Positions 36,850 through 45,878 are shown, numbered from the stretch's first letter. The stretch is DNA of 46,465 nucleotides from 4572-13 sp964594065 (GCA_964594065.1 CAZQKX010000024.1:1-46465); one strand, 5' to 3'. Numbers and translations: made by a program. The notes: generated by a model from the sequence alone, not told the origin.

Positions 36850-37351
36850 GATTTGAAATGATCAAAAGGCCTACGCCGATGCACAGCAGAGAATCGGCGA
36901 CATTAAAGGTCGGCCAGTGGTGGCTGCCGACATATACATCGATAAAATCCCGAACACGTCCTTCGTTGAAGAGCCGGTCATAGAGGTTACCGATGATACC
37001 GGCGGTGATACACCCCATTGCGAACAAGACCAGTCTGCTGGTGACTTTGTGTGAAAAAAAGATGCCGACTACCACAACCAGTGCCACACACGAGATCGCG
37101 ACCAGAAACTTCGTCCATCCTTGAAATGCACTGAATGCAGCGCCGTCGTTTTCTCTTATGATAAATTGCAGAAATCCATTGATGACGGAATACCTTTCAT
37201 CCCAGTTGAGCCAGTTAAAAACTGCTGCTTTGGACCAGAGATCAAACGCTGCGCCTGCCAGGGTGATAGGCCAGAACAACAGAGCCCCCGTCAACCATGG
37301 CACCGGAACAGACGGCAATTGCGATGCAACTTCTTTCTTTTTGTTGGTCAT
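36797..37351 (-). CDS. lspA: Lipoprotein signal peptidase
   Basis: Four membrane segments and the two catalytic aspartate boxes identify LspA: ENDGAAFS, then GNLYDRLFNEGRVRDFIDVYV, and FNVADS. The enzyme cleaves the signal peptide of lipidated prolipoproteins; this window alone encodes several substrates, namely the TPR, Cache, TolC-like and BtuF-like lipoproteins. Length is 184 residues. It starts 15 bases after the stop of the TPR lipoprotein gene and probably shares its promoter. Confidence 0.96.
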   Translation of the reverse strand: MTNKKKEVASQLPSVPVPWLTGALLFWPITLAGAAFDLWSKAAVFNWLNWDERYSVINGFLQFIIRENDGAAFSAFQGWTKFLVAISCVALVVVVGIFFSHKVTSRLVLFAMGCITAGIIGNLYDRLFNEGRVRDFIDVYVGSHHWPTFNVADSLLCIGVGLLIISNLTASTDQIPDPQQKEEC

Positions 37352-37366
37352 TTTGCCGTTCCGGGA

Positions 37367-38440
37367 TTAGTTGCTGTAGTGGTCCAGGAGCTTTTTGAGT
37401 TTGGGCTGGTCATCTTTTATCTGCAGGGAGACATTCCATTGTTCCATCGCCTTGGCCTGCAGCATCTCGTCGTTTTTATTTTTCATCGACAACAGCATGT
37501 AAGCGACCCCCAGACCCTTGTGTGCCATCCAGTCGTTGTCGTCAATTTCCACTGCCCGCTGATAGCTGGAAATCGCTTCCTGGGTGTTTTTGAGCTTAAG
37601 AAGTGTAAAGCCAAGATACTGATGTGCCATGCCGTTTTCCGGCTCCATTTCAATCGCATCGGTCAACAACTCATTGGCAGCACTGTAGCGGCCGGTACGC
37701 AGGTAGGCTCGTGCAAGGGCGACCATGATTTTCGGCTGGTTACCTTCCAGTTCCAGTGCCCGGCGGTAGGCATTGATCGCCAGTGAATGGTCCTTTTGTT
37801 CTTCAAAAAGATCGCCGATCAGCTTTTCGGGATCGGCCTTGTCCGGTGCCAGTTCCTTGGCCTTTTTGGCGTAGGTCATGGAGTCATCAAACTGTTTCAG
37901 TTCGTAAAAACACTGTGCGGCACCGATGTGTGCGGGATAATGGTCAGCATCCAGATTACAGGCGGCGACATAGGCCGCAACTGCACGTGCAAACTGCTTG
38001 ATGACCTGACAGACCTTACCAAGGTTGTAGAAATCCTTAAAGGACCACGGGTCCAGTTCGGTGGCTTTTTCATAGGCATCGGCACTACCCTCATATTTTT
38101 GCATTTCCTGCAACAAGTCGCCTTTCATTGAAAAGGCCAGTGCGAACTCCGGATCCAGGTTGACGGCCATATTCAATTTTTCGATGGCTTTTTCCCGCTC
38201 ATTGAGATCGTTGAGCATCATAGCGTCAACGTACAGGCTGACGGCCTGCATACGCCGTTCCTGAATTAACATCTCCTGGGACATGGTGTCGTCGATGGTT
38301 ACGACGTTGATCATCTGCTCATCCATCATGTCATTGGGCTCGGCGGGAAGTTGCTGAACCTGTTGACAGCCGGTGACGAGTATGCACATAAAAAACAAAG
38401 CGATCGCTAATGAGTGCCTGAGAATGTTGTTTGTGAACAT
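37367..38440 (-). CDS. TPR-repeat lipoprotein
   Basis: A signal peptide with lipobox LVTGC puts the lipidated cysteine near residue 25. From about residue 70 to the end there are roughly eight TPR units, with the usual pattern of conserved Ala, Gly and Pro (for example ALAFSMKGDLLQEMQKYE, FYNLGKVCQVI, MVALARAYLRTGRY and HQYLGFTLLKLKN). It would sit in the periplasm or on the outer membrane as a protein-binding scaffold. AAAGG lies eight bases before the ATG. It is the first gene of an operon with lspA, the enzyme that matures it. Confidence 0.88.
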   Translation of the reverse strand: MFTNNILRHSLAIALFFMCILVTGCQQVQQLPAEPNDMMDEQMINVVTIDDTMSQEMLIQERRMQAVSLYVDAMMLNDLNEREKAIEKLNMAVNLDPEFALAFSMKGDLLQEMQKYEGSADAYEKATELDPWSFKDFYNLGKVCQVIKQFARAVAAYVAACNLDADHYPAHIGAAQCFYELKQFDDSMTYAKKAKELAPDKADPEKLIGDLFEEQKDHSLAINAYRRALELEGNQPKIMVALARAYLRTGRYSAANELLTDAIEMEPENGMAHQYLGFTLLKLKNTQEAISSYQRAVEIDDNDWMAHKGLGVAYMLLSMKNKNDEMLQAKAMEQWNVSLQIKDDQPKLKKLLDHYSN

Positions 38441-38517
38441 GCAAAAACCTTTCTAACCGTATTCGACGGCCTCAATGTCCGATTTTCCTGTAAAAATAGG
38501 GATAATTCCAGCCGGTG

Positions 38518-38545
38518 ATTATAGCAAAAACGCCGATTGTGTCAA
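38518..38545 (-). promoter_or_regulatory. Strong consensus promoter for TPR lipoprotein-lspA
   Basis: On the minus strand a perfect TTGACA (38545-38540) and a perfect TATAAT (38523-38518) are separated by 16 bases. It lies about 78 bases before the TPR gene start. Confidence 0.8.
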
Positions 38546-38646
38546 CCGATTTCGTGAATAAAAACGTTCCGGCTCCTGTCTGTCGTTAATGTGACGGTGA
38601 AATGTGAACTCAAAACAGGTCAAATCGTAGAATATCGGAATACCGA

Positions 38647-38675
38647 TTGACAGGGATAGTGTGTTTTTTTACTAT
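38647..38675 (+). promoter_or_regulatory. Strong promoter for gpmI
   Basis: TTGACA (38647-38652) and TACTAT (38670-38675) have the optimal 17-base spacing. The -10 lies 55 bases before the gpmI start. It diverges from the promoter at 38518-38545. Confidence 0.75.
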
Positions 38676-38730
38676 GGACAGGCTTAAGAGTTTCAGTTAA
38701 CCGCAATGACTTTAGAAAGGTTCAGACAAT

Positions 38731-40302
38731 ATGCCTGAGACAAACACAATGCTCAGAAAACGCCCCTGCGTGATGATTATTCGTGACGGCTGGGGGTATA
38801 ATCCGCATCCTGAAGAAGATGCTTATAATGCGATTAAGGTAGCGGCTCCTCCCATGGATGCGGCACTGATGGCTGACTATCCAAATTGCCTGATCCGTAC
38901 CTATGGCGAGGATGTGGGCCTGCCGGCGGGAACAATGGGCAACAGCGAGGTAGGACACCAGAATATCGGCGCCGGTAGGGTAGTTTATCAGGATTCAGTT
39001 CGGATTACGCTGGATATTCGAGAAGGGACTTTTTTTGAAAATCCGGTACTGATAGGGGCGATAGACCATGCTCTGGCCAATAATAGTAAATTGCACCTCA
39101 TGGGGCTTTGCAGTGACATCGGTGTGCATTCCCTGCTGGGACATCTGTACGGCCTGCTTGAATTGGCCAAACGCAAGGGGCTTAGCGAGGTTTATCTTCA
39201 TGCGTTCACCGACGGCCGTGATTCACCGCCAACCAGCGGTGCCGGTTACCTGAAAGACATCGAGACAAAGATGGCCGAGATCGGTGTGGGAAAAGTTGCT
39301 TCTGTCATGGGGCGGTTTTACGCGATGGACCGGGATAAACGCTGGGACCGTGTACAGCTAGCATATGACTGTCTGACGCGGGGCATCAGTGATAAGATGA
39401 GTAGCGTTTCCGAAGCGATGCAGGCCAGTTATGGCAGTGATATAACGGATGAGTTTGTTGCTCCGACTAATATTGTTGATGCGGCGGGCAAGCCGGTTGC
39501 GTTGGTGGAGAACGACGACGCGGTGATTTTCTTTAACTTCCGGGGAGACCGGCCGCGTGAGATCACCCGTGCGTTTGTCGATGATCCATTTGATGGATTC
39601 CAGCGGGCCGTTCAGCTGAAGCTGCACTATGTGTGCCTGACCGAATATGACGCGACGATCCCGGCGAAGGTTGCTTTTGAGCCGAAGCGCGAGATGCCGA
39701 ATATCGCCGGGGCACTGTTCAGTCAACTGGGGTTGACACAATTTCGCTGTGCCGAGACCGAAAAGTATGCCCATGTGACGTTTTTCTTCAATGGCGGCCG
39801 GGAAGAGCCGTTTGAAGGTGAGGGCCGTCAGATCATCCCGTCCCCGAAGGTCAAGACCTATGACATGAAGCCGGAAATGAGTGCCAATGAAGTTTGCGAA
39901 GAAATCCTTAAGCGTCTGGATACGGGCAAGTATGATGTGGTTATCTGCAATTTTGCCAATCCGGACATGGTTGGGCATACAGGCGTGCTTGAAGCGGCGG
40001 TCACCGCCTGCAAGACGGTGGATGCCTGTGTTGGCAAAGTGGTTGACAAAGTCAAATCGCTCGGCGGCAGTTGTGTGATCCTGGCCGACCACGGAAACTT
40101 TGAGCGGATGTGGGACTTTAAAAACGACATGCCTTACACGGCTCATACCGTGGGTGATGTTCCGTTTATTATTGTGGATGAAGAGTTCAAGACGCGGAAG
40201 ATGGCCGAAGGCGGCCGACTGGCCGATGTGGTGCCGACGATGCTGGAAGTGATGGGGCTGGGAAAGCCTGAAGAAATGACGGGCAAAAGTCTGTTGTTAT
40301 AA
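38731..40302 (+). CDS. gpmI: 2,3-bisphosphoglycerate-independent phosphoglycerate mutase
   Basis: The alkaline-phosphatase-fold metal ligands and the catalytic serine are all present: RDGWGY, GNSEVGHQNIGAGR (Ser phosphorylated in the reaction), TDGRDSPPTSG, NFANPDMVGHTG and LADHGNFERM. It interconverts 2- and 3-phosphoglycerate in glycolysis with two Mn ions. The full 523-residue length is typical. In ATG AAG-like local sequence GAAAGG precedes the start by about 14 bases. mutL follows after 43 bases on the same strand. Confidence 0.97.
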   Translation: MPETNTMLRKRPCVMIIRDGWGYNPHPEEDAYNAIKVAAPPMDAALMADYPNCLIRTYGEDVGLPAGTMGNSEVGHQNIGAGRVVYQDSVRITLDIREGTFFENPVLIGAIDHALANNSKLHLMGLCSDIGVHSLLGHLYGLLELAKRKGLSEVYLHAFTDGRDSPPTSGAGYLKDIETKMAEIGVGKVASVMGRFYAMDRDKRWDRVQLAYDCLTRGISDKMSSVSEAMQASYGSDITDEFVAPTNIVDAAGKPVALVENDDAVIFFNFRGDRPREITRAFVDDPFDGFQRAVQLKLHYVCLTEYDATIPAKVAFEPKREMPNIAGALFSQLGLTQFRCAETEKYAHVTFFFNGGREEPFEGEGRQIIPSPKVKTYDMKPEMSANEVCEEILKRLDTGKYDVVICNFANPDMVGHTGVLEAAVTACKTVDACVGKVVDKVKSLGGSCVILADHGNFERMWDFKNDMPYTAHTVGDVPFIIVDEEFKTRKMAEGGRLADVVPTMLEVMGLGKPEEMTGKSLLL

Positions 40303-40345
40303 TTTTAATCATCAAAGAAGATACTAAAACGCAGAGAGTTGTTTT

Positions 40346-42172
40346 ATGGCCAAGATCACAGTCCTGGATGACAACATGATCAATATGATCGCTGCCGGAG
40401 AGGTGATTGAGCGTCCGGCCAGTGTCGTCAAGGAATTGCTGGAGAACAGCATCGATGCCGGGGCTGGAAAAATCATGGTCGAGGTTGAAGAAGGCGGCCG
40501 GGCACTGATTCGGATTATCGATGATGGTTCCGGAATGGACGCCGATGATTTGAAGCTGGCATTTGAGCCGCACGCAACCAGCAAGGTCCGAACCAGCGAG
40601 GATCTGGGGGGCATTCGAACGATGGGTTTTCGCGGAGAAGCGTTAGCCAGTATCGGTTCGGTGGCGAAGGTGACGGTCGTTAGCCGGACGGCCGATTCGA
40701 TCGGCGGTCACCGTGTTGAAGTCGATTGCGGCCAAAAGAGTCCCGCCAGTCCCTGCAGCGGTGACACCGGCACGACCATCGAAGTTCGCAACCTCTTTTA
40801 TAAGCTCCCTGTCCGTCGAAAATTTTTGCGAACACCCGGCACGGAGATGTCGCATATCACTGAACATTTTACCCGTATCGCACTGGCCCATGAAGATCTG
40901 GACATGACGTTGCGGCACAACGGCAAAGAAGTGTATCGGCTTTTAAGCGGCCAGACTGTCAGTCAGCGTATCGCAATCCTTTTCGGCAAGGAATTGGCTG
41001 CTGATCTCCTGGAAACCAGCCGGGCTGAACGCGGTATGCAGATACGGGCGTTCCTGGCAAAGCCTGCTGCCGCACGGGCCAGTAGTAAATATCAGTATCT
41101 GTTTCTAAACGGCCGTTATATTCGGGATAAGTTTGTGTTGCATGCTGTCAAGGAAGCCTATCGCGGCCTGATGGAACCGAATAAATACCCGGTGGTTTTT
41201 TTGTTTATGCAAATGCCGCCTGAAAGCTTTGATGTCAATGTGCACCCGACAAAGGCGGAAGTGCGGTTTGATAATTCCAATGCCGTTCATTCGCAGGTGT
41301 TGGCGGTACTGCGAGACAAACTGCTGAGTACGAATCTGGATGTCAGCGGAAGTGTTCCGACAGCGGAGGGGACATTGGATTTAACATGTGCTTTTGGAGA
41401 AGATGCGAGAAAAGAACGCATCCAGCAGGCGATGAAGGATTTCTTTGACAAACCCGCATCCGCACAATCCCAGCGAAGCTTTTCATTTTCGAATCCCGGT
41501 CATTCAACGACGAAGCCTTCACCGACATCGAGGCCGGAGACATCATTGCCGGATATGCCTGATTTTAGTTCGCCGGCGGTTTCTGAAAACTGGTTAGTGC
41601 GGGAGTTTCTTCAGGTGCATAATACTTATATCCTCCTGCAGAGTGAGGAAGGGTTTGTTGTGGTCGATCAGCATGCATTGCATGAACGAATTCTTTACGA
41701 GCAAATGTGCCGGCGTCTGCGGGAAGGATCGCTGCCGTCGCAGCGGTTGCTGATGCCGCACAGTTTTGAGGTAACCAATCCGCAGCTTGAGGCGTATGAA
41801 GGGGAAAAGGGTCTGTTTGAAAAACTTGGGATCGCATTGGAACCGTTCGGTCCGAACACCTTGGCGGTGCAGGCATTTCCGGCGATGCTTGAGAAGGCCG
41901 ATCCCGTGGAGTTCGTCACCGAAATGCTGGATAAGTTGGCGGATGAGGGTGACTCAGCGGACGAAGAACGACTGCTGCATGAGATCCTGGATATGGCTGC
42001 CTGTAAGGCGGCGATCAAGGCGGGGCAGCCCCTGTCGTCGGAAGAAATTACCGTGCTTTTGAAAGATAAAGAAATCGTTCAGCGAACCAGCCGCTGTCCG
42101 CACGGCCGGCCTACAACGATTGCGTTTTCGATTCAGGAGCTTGAAAAACAATTTAAACGAACGGGCTTTTGA
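40346..42172 (+). CDS. mutL: DNA mismatch repair protein MutL, endonuclease type
   Basis: The GHKL ATPase shows NMIAAGEVIERPASVVKELL, DDGSGM and GFRGEALASI. After a linker (about 340-410) the C-terminal dimerisation domain contains DQHALHERILYE, the DQHAx2Ex4E metal-binding endonuclease motif, plus ACKAAIKAG and CPHGRPT. This is the form found in bacteria without MutH, where MutL nicks the new strand itself. Length is 608 residues. It is followed one base later by the uptake-system lipoprotein gene. Confidence 0.97.
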   Translation: MAKITVLDDNMINMIAAGEVIERPASVVKELLENSIDAGAGKIMVEVEEGGRALIRIIDDGSGMDADDLKLAFEPHATSKVRTSEDLGGIRTMGFRGEALASIGSVAKVTVVSRTADSIGGHRVEVDCGQKSPASPCSGDTGTTIEVRNLFYKLPVRRKFLRTPGTEMSHITEHFTRIALAHEDLDMTLRHNGKEVYRLLSGQTVSQRIAILFGKELAADLLETSRAERGMQIRAFLAKPAAARASSKYQYLFLNGRYIRDKFVLHAVKEAYRGLMEPNKYPVVFLFMQMPPESFDVNVHPTKAEVRFDNSNAVHSQVLAVLRDKLLSTNLDVSGSVPTAEGTLDLTCAFGEDARKERIQQAMKDFFDKPASAQSQRSFSFSNPGHSTTKPSPTSRPETSLPDMPDFSSPAVSENWLVREFLQVHNTYILLQSEEGFVVVDQHALHERILYEQMCRRLREGSLPSQRLLMPHSFEVTNPQLEAYEGEKGLFEKLGIALEPFGPNTLAVQAFPAMLEKADPVEFVTEMLDKLADEGDSADEERLLHEILDMAACKAAIKAGQPLSSEEITVLLKDKEIVQRTSRCPHGRPTTIAFSIQELEKQFKRTGF

Positions 42173-42173
42173 A

Positions 42174-43082
42174 ATGTTTAATTTCAGATGTCAAATTTTG
42201 AAAGTAGGGTGGGCTGTGCCCACGCTGTTTTTGCTTGCCATTTTTTGTGGTTGTTCAAAAAAATCCGAACCGGCCGATCCGGTGCAGGTTGAAACAGCGG
42301 ATATGCGTATCATCTCGATGGCACCGAATCTGACGGAGATATTGTTTGCGCTCCAACTCGACGAAGAAATTGTCGGCGTTACCAAATTCAGCACCTATCC
42401 GCCAAAGGCGAAAGAGAAAAAGTGTGTCGGTACTTTTTGGCAGCCGGATATCGAGGCGATCTTGATGCTCAAGCCGACTTTGGTAGTCACGCTGGGCTTT
42501 GACCAGCAGGCGATGCTGGCCGAACGGCTTAAAAACATTGGATGTCAGACACTGACGGTCAATATCGAAAGCATCGACGAACTCTACCAGGCGATTGACA
42601 AGATCGCTCAAGTTGTCGGAAAGCAAACAGCCGCAGGTCAGATGCTTGAACGGCTGAAAGCCAAACAGCAGGACATCGTTCAGCGAAGCAGTCAATCCGA
42701 AAAGCCCAAAGTGCTGTGGGTCATTCAGCGCGAGCCGTTGCGTGTGGCGGGCACAAAAACCTATATCAATGAATTGATCGAGATTGCCGGCGGTATCAAT
42801 GCCGTTGGCCAAACGCTTCAAATTTATCCGCCGGTCAGCAGGGAAAATGTGATCCGGGCGATGCCGGACGTGATTATTGAACCGAGCATGGATCCGGACC
42901 AGTTTGAAAAGCAAAAAGCCACCGCCGAAGAGTTTTTTAGCCGTTTTGACATCGTTCCGGCTGTAAAGAGCAGCAGGGTTTATGTCATCGACGGTGACCT
43001 TGTTTCACGGTTGTCTCCGAGACTGGATGAAGGGATGGAACTGGTTTTTCAATGTATCACCTCACCAAAGGGGGCTCAATAA
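42174..43082 (+). CDS. BtuF/FecB-type substrate-binding lipoprotein
   Basis: The ATG at 42174 comes one base after the mutL stop; the frame extends 18 codons upstream inside mutL, which I take as spurious. A hydrophobic signal segment (about 11-24) ends in FCGC, a probable lipobox. The mature part is a helical-backbone binding protein with RIISMAPNLTEILFAL near its start and KVLWVIQREPLRVAGTKT mid-chain, as in BtuF/FecB/FepB proteins. Its small size (302 residues) and partner genes suit vitamin B12, haem or siderophore uptake. A palindromic repeat (42209-42223) lies inside the signal peptide coding region. Confidence 0.88.
   Translation: MFNFRCQILKVGWAVPTLFLLAIFCGCSKKSEPADPVQVETADMRIISMAPNLTEILFALQLDEEIVGVTKFSTYPPKAKEKKCVGTFWQPDIEAILMLKPTLVVTLGFDQQAMLAERLKNIGCQTLTVNIESIDELYQAIDKIAQVVGKQTAAGQMLERLKAKQQDIVQRSSQSEKPKVLWVIQREPLRVAGTKTYINELIEIAGGINAVGQTLQIYPPVSRENVIRAMPDVIIEPSMDPDQFEKQKATAEEFFSRFDIVPAVKSSRVYVIDGDLVSRLSPRLDEGMELVFQCITSPKGAQ
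42209..42223. repeat. Palindrome GTGGGC-TGT-GCCCAC inside the binding-protein signal peptide
   Basis: A perfect six-base inverted repeat with a three-base spacer sits in the codons for VGWAVPT, within the signal peptide of the preceding feature. The surrounding GTAGGGTGGGC form resembles dispersed palindromic repeats seen in some planctomycete genomes. Only one copy was noticed here. Confidence 0.55.
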
Positions 43083-44107
43083 TGTTGACATCGGAAAAAT
43101 TGTTTGTTCGGTTGCTGATTGCCGGCAGTGTACTGCTGGCGGTGATGATCGTCTGTTTACTCATCGGCTCAGAAACGCTTTCGCTGGCAAAGATCCTGCA
43201 GGGCCCGAACGATGAAGTGCCGAATGTCGATTTCGAGATATTTCTTTATGTACGTTTGCCGCGGGTTTTTCTGGCCTGTATCGTTGGAGCGGCACTGGCT
43301 TGTTCAGGTGTGGTTTTTCAGGCGATCCTTCGCAATCCGCTGGCTGATCCTTACATTCTCGGTATTTCCAGCGGAGCGGGTCTGGGCAGTATGCTTGCGG
43401 TGATGTTGGGCTGGACAGGTGTGTTTTGGGGACTGTCGCCGATGATGATATCTGCATTTATCGGTGCTTTGGCGACGATTTGGCTTGTCTGGTGGGTTGG
43501 TAAGGCCACGGGCAGGCAAAATGTGACCGGGTTGCTGTTGGCCGGCGTTGTTGTGAATGCTTTTTTCTCGGCGATGATCATGTTTCTGTCCTCCATCGCA
43601 GATGCCCGTGATTTACAAACGACCATCTTCTGGTTGATGGGCAGTTTTGCAGAGTTTTCCTGTGTTTTACCGTTGATGGCATCCGCGTTCATGATTTTAG
43701 CGGGAATTGTTGTTCTTGTGACATTGAGTCGTCAGCTCAATATTCTAAGCTTCGGTACCGAAGACGCTCAGAGCATCGGTATTTCTGTCGAACGGACAAC
43801 CTTGATATCGTTCGCTTGTGCAGCACTAATCACTTCGATCGCGGTTTCACTCAGCGGCTTGATCGGTTTTGTTGGTTTAATTGTGCCGCATGCGGTGCGG
43901 TTGGTGGCCGGGCCGGATCATCGTCAACTAATTCCGCTCAGTGCAATTATCGGAGCGGCGTTTCTTGTTGCTGCCGATGCGATTGCCCGTATTACTGTTG
44001 CCAACGAGATGCTCCCGGTGGGGGTTGTGACGGCACTGGCGGGGGGACCCTTTTTCCTGATCCTGCTGGTCCGTTACACGAAACAAATTCATTGGGGGCG
44101 GGCATGA
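43082..44107 (+). CDS. BtuC/FecCD-type ABC permease
   Basis: The ATG at 43082 overlaps the preceding stop (TAATG) and follows AAGGGGGC. The protein has about ten membrane segments and the FecCD hallmark GAALACSGVVFQAILRNPLADP, the GISSGAGLGSMLA loop and GLIGFVGLIVPHAVR near the coupling helix. Its 341 residues match BtuC/FhuB half-size permeases, which work as homodimers. The next gene, its ATPase, overlaps by four bases. Confidence 0.95.
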   Translation: MLTSEKLFVRLLIAGSVLLAVMIVCLLIGSETLSLAKILQGPNDEVPNVDFEIFLYVRLPRVFLACIVGAALACSGVVFQAILRNPLADPYILGISSGAGLGSMLAVMLGWTGVFWGLSPMMISAFIGALATIWLVWWVGKATGRQNVTGLLLAGVVVNAFFSAMIMFLSSIADARDLQTTIFWLMGSFAEFSCVLPLMASAFMILAGIVVLVTLSRQLNILSFGTEDAQSIGISVERTTLISFACAALITSIAVSLSGLIGFVGLIVPHAVRLVAGPDHRQLIPLSAIIGAAFLVAADAIARITVANEMLPVGVVTALAGGPFFLILLVRYTKQIHWGRA

Positions 44108-44907
44108 AAGTCATCGTCTCTGAGAATGTGAGCTTTCGATATGAACACGCCGATGTGTTAAAGGATCTGACACTGACCGTAGAGGACAACTCATTTTGGG
44201 CGATCGTCGGTCCCAACGGTTCCGGTAAAAGCACTTTTCTAAGTTTGCTGTCCGGTCAACTCGAGCCCAGGCAGGGCCGTATAATGGTCCAAAACAAAGA
44301 TGTGCGTCATTTTACCAATCCCCAGAGAGCCCGGATTTTGTCCGTTGTCCGTCAGGAATTTGTGCCGGTATTTGGCTTTACTGTCCGGGAGGTGGTGATG
44401 ATGGCGTGTTTTAATCGCCGAACATCCATGCTGTTTGAGGACAGCCGGGATACGCAGGCCGTTGAAGCGGCTTTAAAAGCAACGGACACTGCAGATTTTG
44501 CGGATCGTCCACTGGCCCATCTCAGCGGCGGGGAGCGGCAGCGCGTCTTTATCGCCCGGGCCCTGGCTCAGGAAACCCCGATCTTGCTATTGGATGAGCC
44601 GACAAGCCATCTGGATTTGAAGCATCAGGTACGGATTTTTGATCTGCTCAAGCAGATGCAGGCTGCGCAGGGCAAAACGATTCTGCTGGTGACGCATGAT
44701 ATTAACCTGGCCTGTCAGTATTGTGACCGCGTTTTATTGCTTGGCACCGGTGGGACATACTTCCAGGGAAGTCCTCAGGAAGTTCTGGATGTTGGCCGTA
44801 TCCGGGAGACTTTTTCCGTGAAAGGCTATCAGGGCCTCATCAGTCGGGAAAAATTCTTTATGCCGCTTGGCGAGTTCTCAAAAGACCGTCCATGTGAAGA
44901 ACCGTAA
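44104..44907 (+). CDS. BtuD/FecE-type ABC ATPase
   Basis: The ATG at 44104 overlaps the permease stop (ATGA). Walker A GPNGSGKST, signature LSGGERQRVFIARAL, Walker B ILLLDEPTSHLD and the switch in LLVTHDIN are intact. The sequence VLKDLTLTVEDNSFWAIVG is typical of the FecE/BtuD subfamily. Length is 267 residues. The frame stays open for almost 290 bases upstream inside the permease gene, but this extension has no homology and overlaps a solid gene. It completes the binding protein-permease-ATPase uptake operon that starts after mutL. Confidence 0.95.
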   Translation: MKVIVSENVSFRYEHADVLKDLTLTVEDNSFWAIVGPNGSGKSTFLSLLSGQLEPRQGRIMVQNKDVRHFTNPQRARILSVVRQEFVPVFGFTVREVVMMACFNRRTSMLFEDSRDTQAVEAALKATDTADFADRPLAHLSGGERQRVFIARALAQETPILLLDEPTSHLDLKHQVRIFDLLKQMQAAQGKTILLVTHDINLACQYCDRVLLLGTGGTYFQGSPQEVLDVGRIRETFSVKGYQGLISREKFFMPLGEFSKDRPCEEP

Positions 44908-44979
44908 CCCTCTTTATTTAAATGGGTTATGGGGGATTCTTTAGGCGAGGCGTTTTTTTGACCAAAAACGAGAATTTCG

Positions 44980-45009
44980 TTGTCATAATACAGCCTTTTT
45001 GTGTATCAT
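44980..45009 (+). promoter_or_regulatory. Possible promoter for the DksA-like gene
   Basis: TTGTCA (44980-44985) is followed after 18 bases by TATCAT (45004-45009), 74 bases before the GTG at 45084. Both hexamers are one or two bases off consensus. Confidence 0.4.
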
Positions 45010-45083
45010 ACCCCATTCGATTTTATCAACGAGGTGTCTAGTACCCTCCGACGGCATCAGGAAACCGGAAAGGCAAAGTTCGA

Positions 45084-45878
45084 GTGGCAAAAAAAGTAAA
45101 AAAGAAGGCAACCAAGAAAAAGGTGGCGAAGAAAGCCGTGAAGAAAACGGCTGTGAAGAAAACGGCTAAGAAGAAGGTCAAAAAGAGCACGTCAAAAAAA
45201 ACAGCCAAAAAAGCAGTTAAGAAAGCAACTAAAAAGGTAACCAGGAAAGCAACCAAGAAGACGGCAAAAAAGAGCGTTTCTAAGAAGGTTTCTACTGCGA
45301 AGACAATTCGACGCAGAAAACGAAGAAAAACCACTCTGTCAAGGACAGAACTAAAGCATTTCTATAATTTGTTGATCGAGAAGCTCAAGGAGATTATGGG
45401 GGATGTTAACCATATCGAATCAGAAGCACTCAAAACGTCCAGACTGGATGCCAGCGGGGATTTATCGAGCATGCCGATTCATATGGCTGACATCGGCAGT
45501 GATAATTACGAGCAGGAATTTGCACTGGGTTTGATGGACAGTGAGCGAAAGATCGTCCGTGAGATCCTGGCAGCTCTCAAGCGTATTGAACAGAGGACGT
45601 ATGGAATCTGTGAGGGGACGGGAGAACCGATTCCCAAGGCTCGTCTGGAAGGAATCCCCTGGACTCCCTACTGTGTTCGTCATGCCGAACTGATCGAAAA
45701 AGGCTTAGTTAGCGAAGATGAGCATTGGTATGATTACGAGAGTGATGAGGAAAACGAACTTGACGGTGAGACGCGTGACGGCGATAATGACGATGATGAA
45801 TATATCGATGATGAAGAGGCAGAAAAGAATGCTCTTTTCTACGGTGTCGACGACGATGATGACGATGAGTTGATTTAA
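45084..45878 (+). CDS. TraR/DksA-family protein with lysine-rich N-tail and acidic C-tail
   Basis: The GTG at 45084 follows GGAAAGG and begins MAKK. Residues 1 to about 80 are almost only Lys, Ala, Thr and Ser in a KKxxKK pattern, as in histone H1-like tails. The central part (about 85-200) is DksA-like: a coiled-coil region, then RIEQRTYGICEGTGEPIPKARLEG and CVRHAEL. The zinc finger is reduced, with one cysteine in the first knuckle (near residue 176) and a Cys-x2-His in the second (near 196). The last 60 residues are strongly acidic (SDEENELDGE, DNDDDEYIDDEE, DDDDDDE). DksA proteins bind the RNA polymerase secondary channel; the tails suggest that this one also binds nucleic acid and folds back on itself. 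Confidence 0.9.
   Translation: MAKKVKKKATKKKVAKKAVKKTAVKKTAKKKVKKSTSKKTAKKAVKKATKKVTRKATKKTAKKSVSKKVSTAKTIRRRKRRKTTLSRTELKHFYNLLIEKLKEIMGDVNHIESEALKTSRLDASGDLSSMPIHMADIGSDNYEQEFALGLMDSERKIVREILAALKRIEQRTYGICEGTGEPIPKARLEGIPWTPYCVRHAELIEKGLVSEDEHWYDYESDEENELDGETRDGDNDDDEYIDDEEAEKNALFYGVDDDDDDELI

Noticed and set aside
42174..43082. Cobalamin riboswitch before the BtuF-type gene
   Set aside because: There is only one base between the mutL stop and the start codon, and no B12-box-like sequence was seen in the end of mutL.
43816..44103. Long N-terminal extension of the BtuD-type ATPase
   Set aside because: It is a Cys/Gly/Ser-rich shadow of the permease gene; the ATGA overlap and the family length place the start at 44104.
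45038..45334. Minus-strand ORF rich in Phe, Leu and Val, looking like a membrane protein
   Set aside because: It is the exact antisense of the lysine-rich codons (AAA/AAG read as TTT/CTT) and has no other support.
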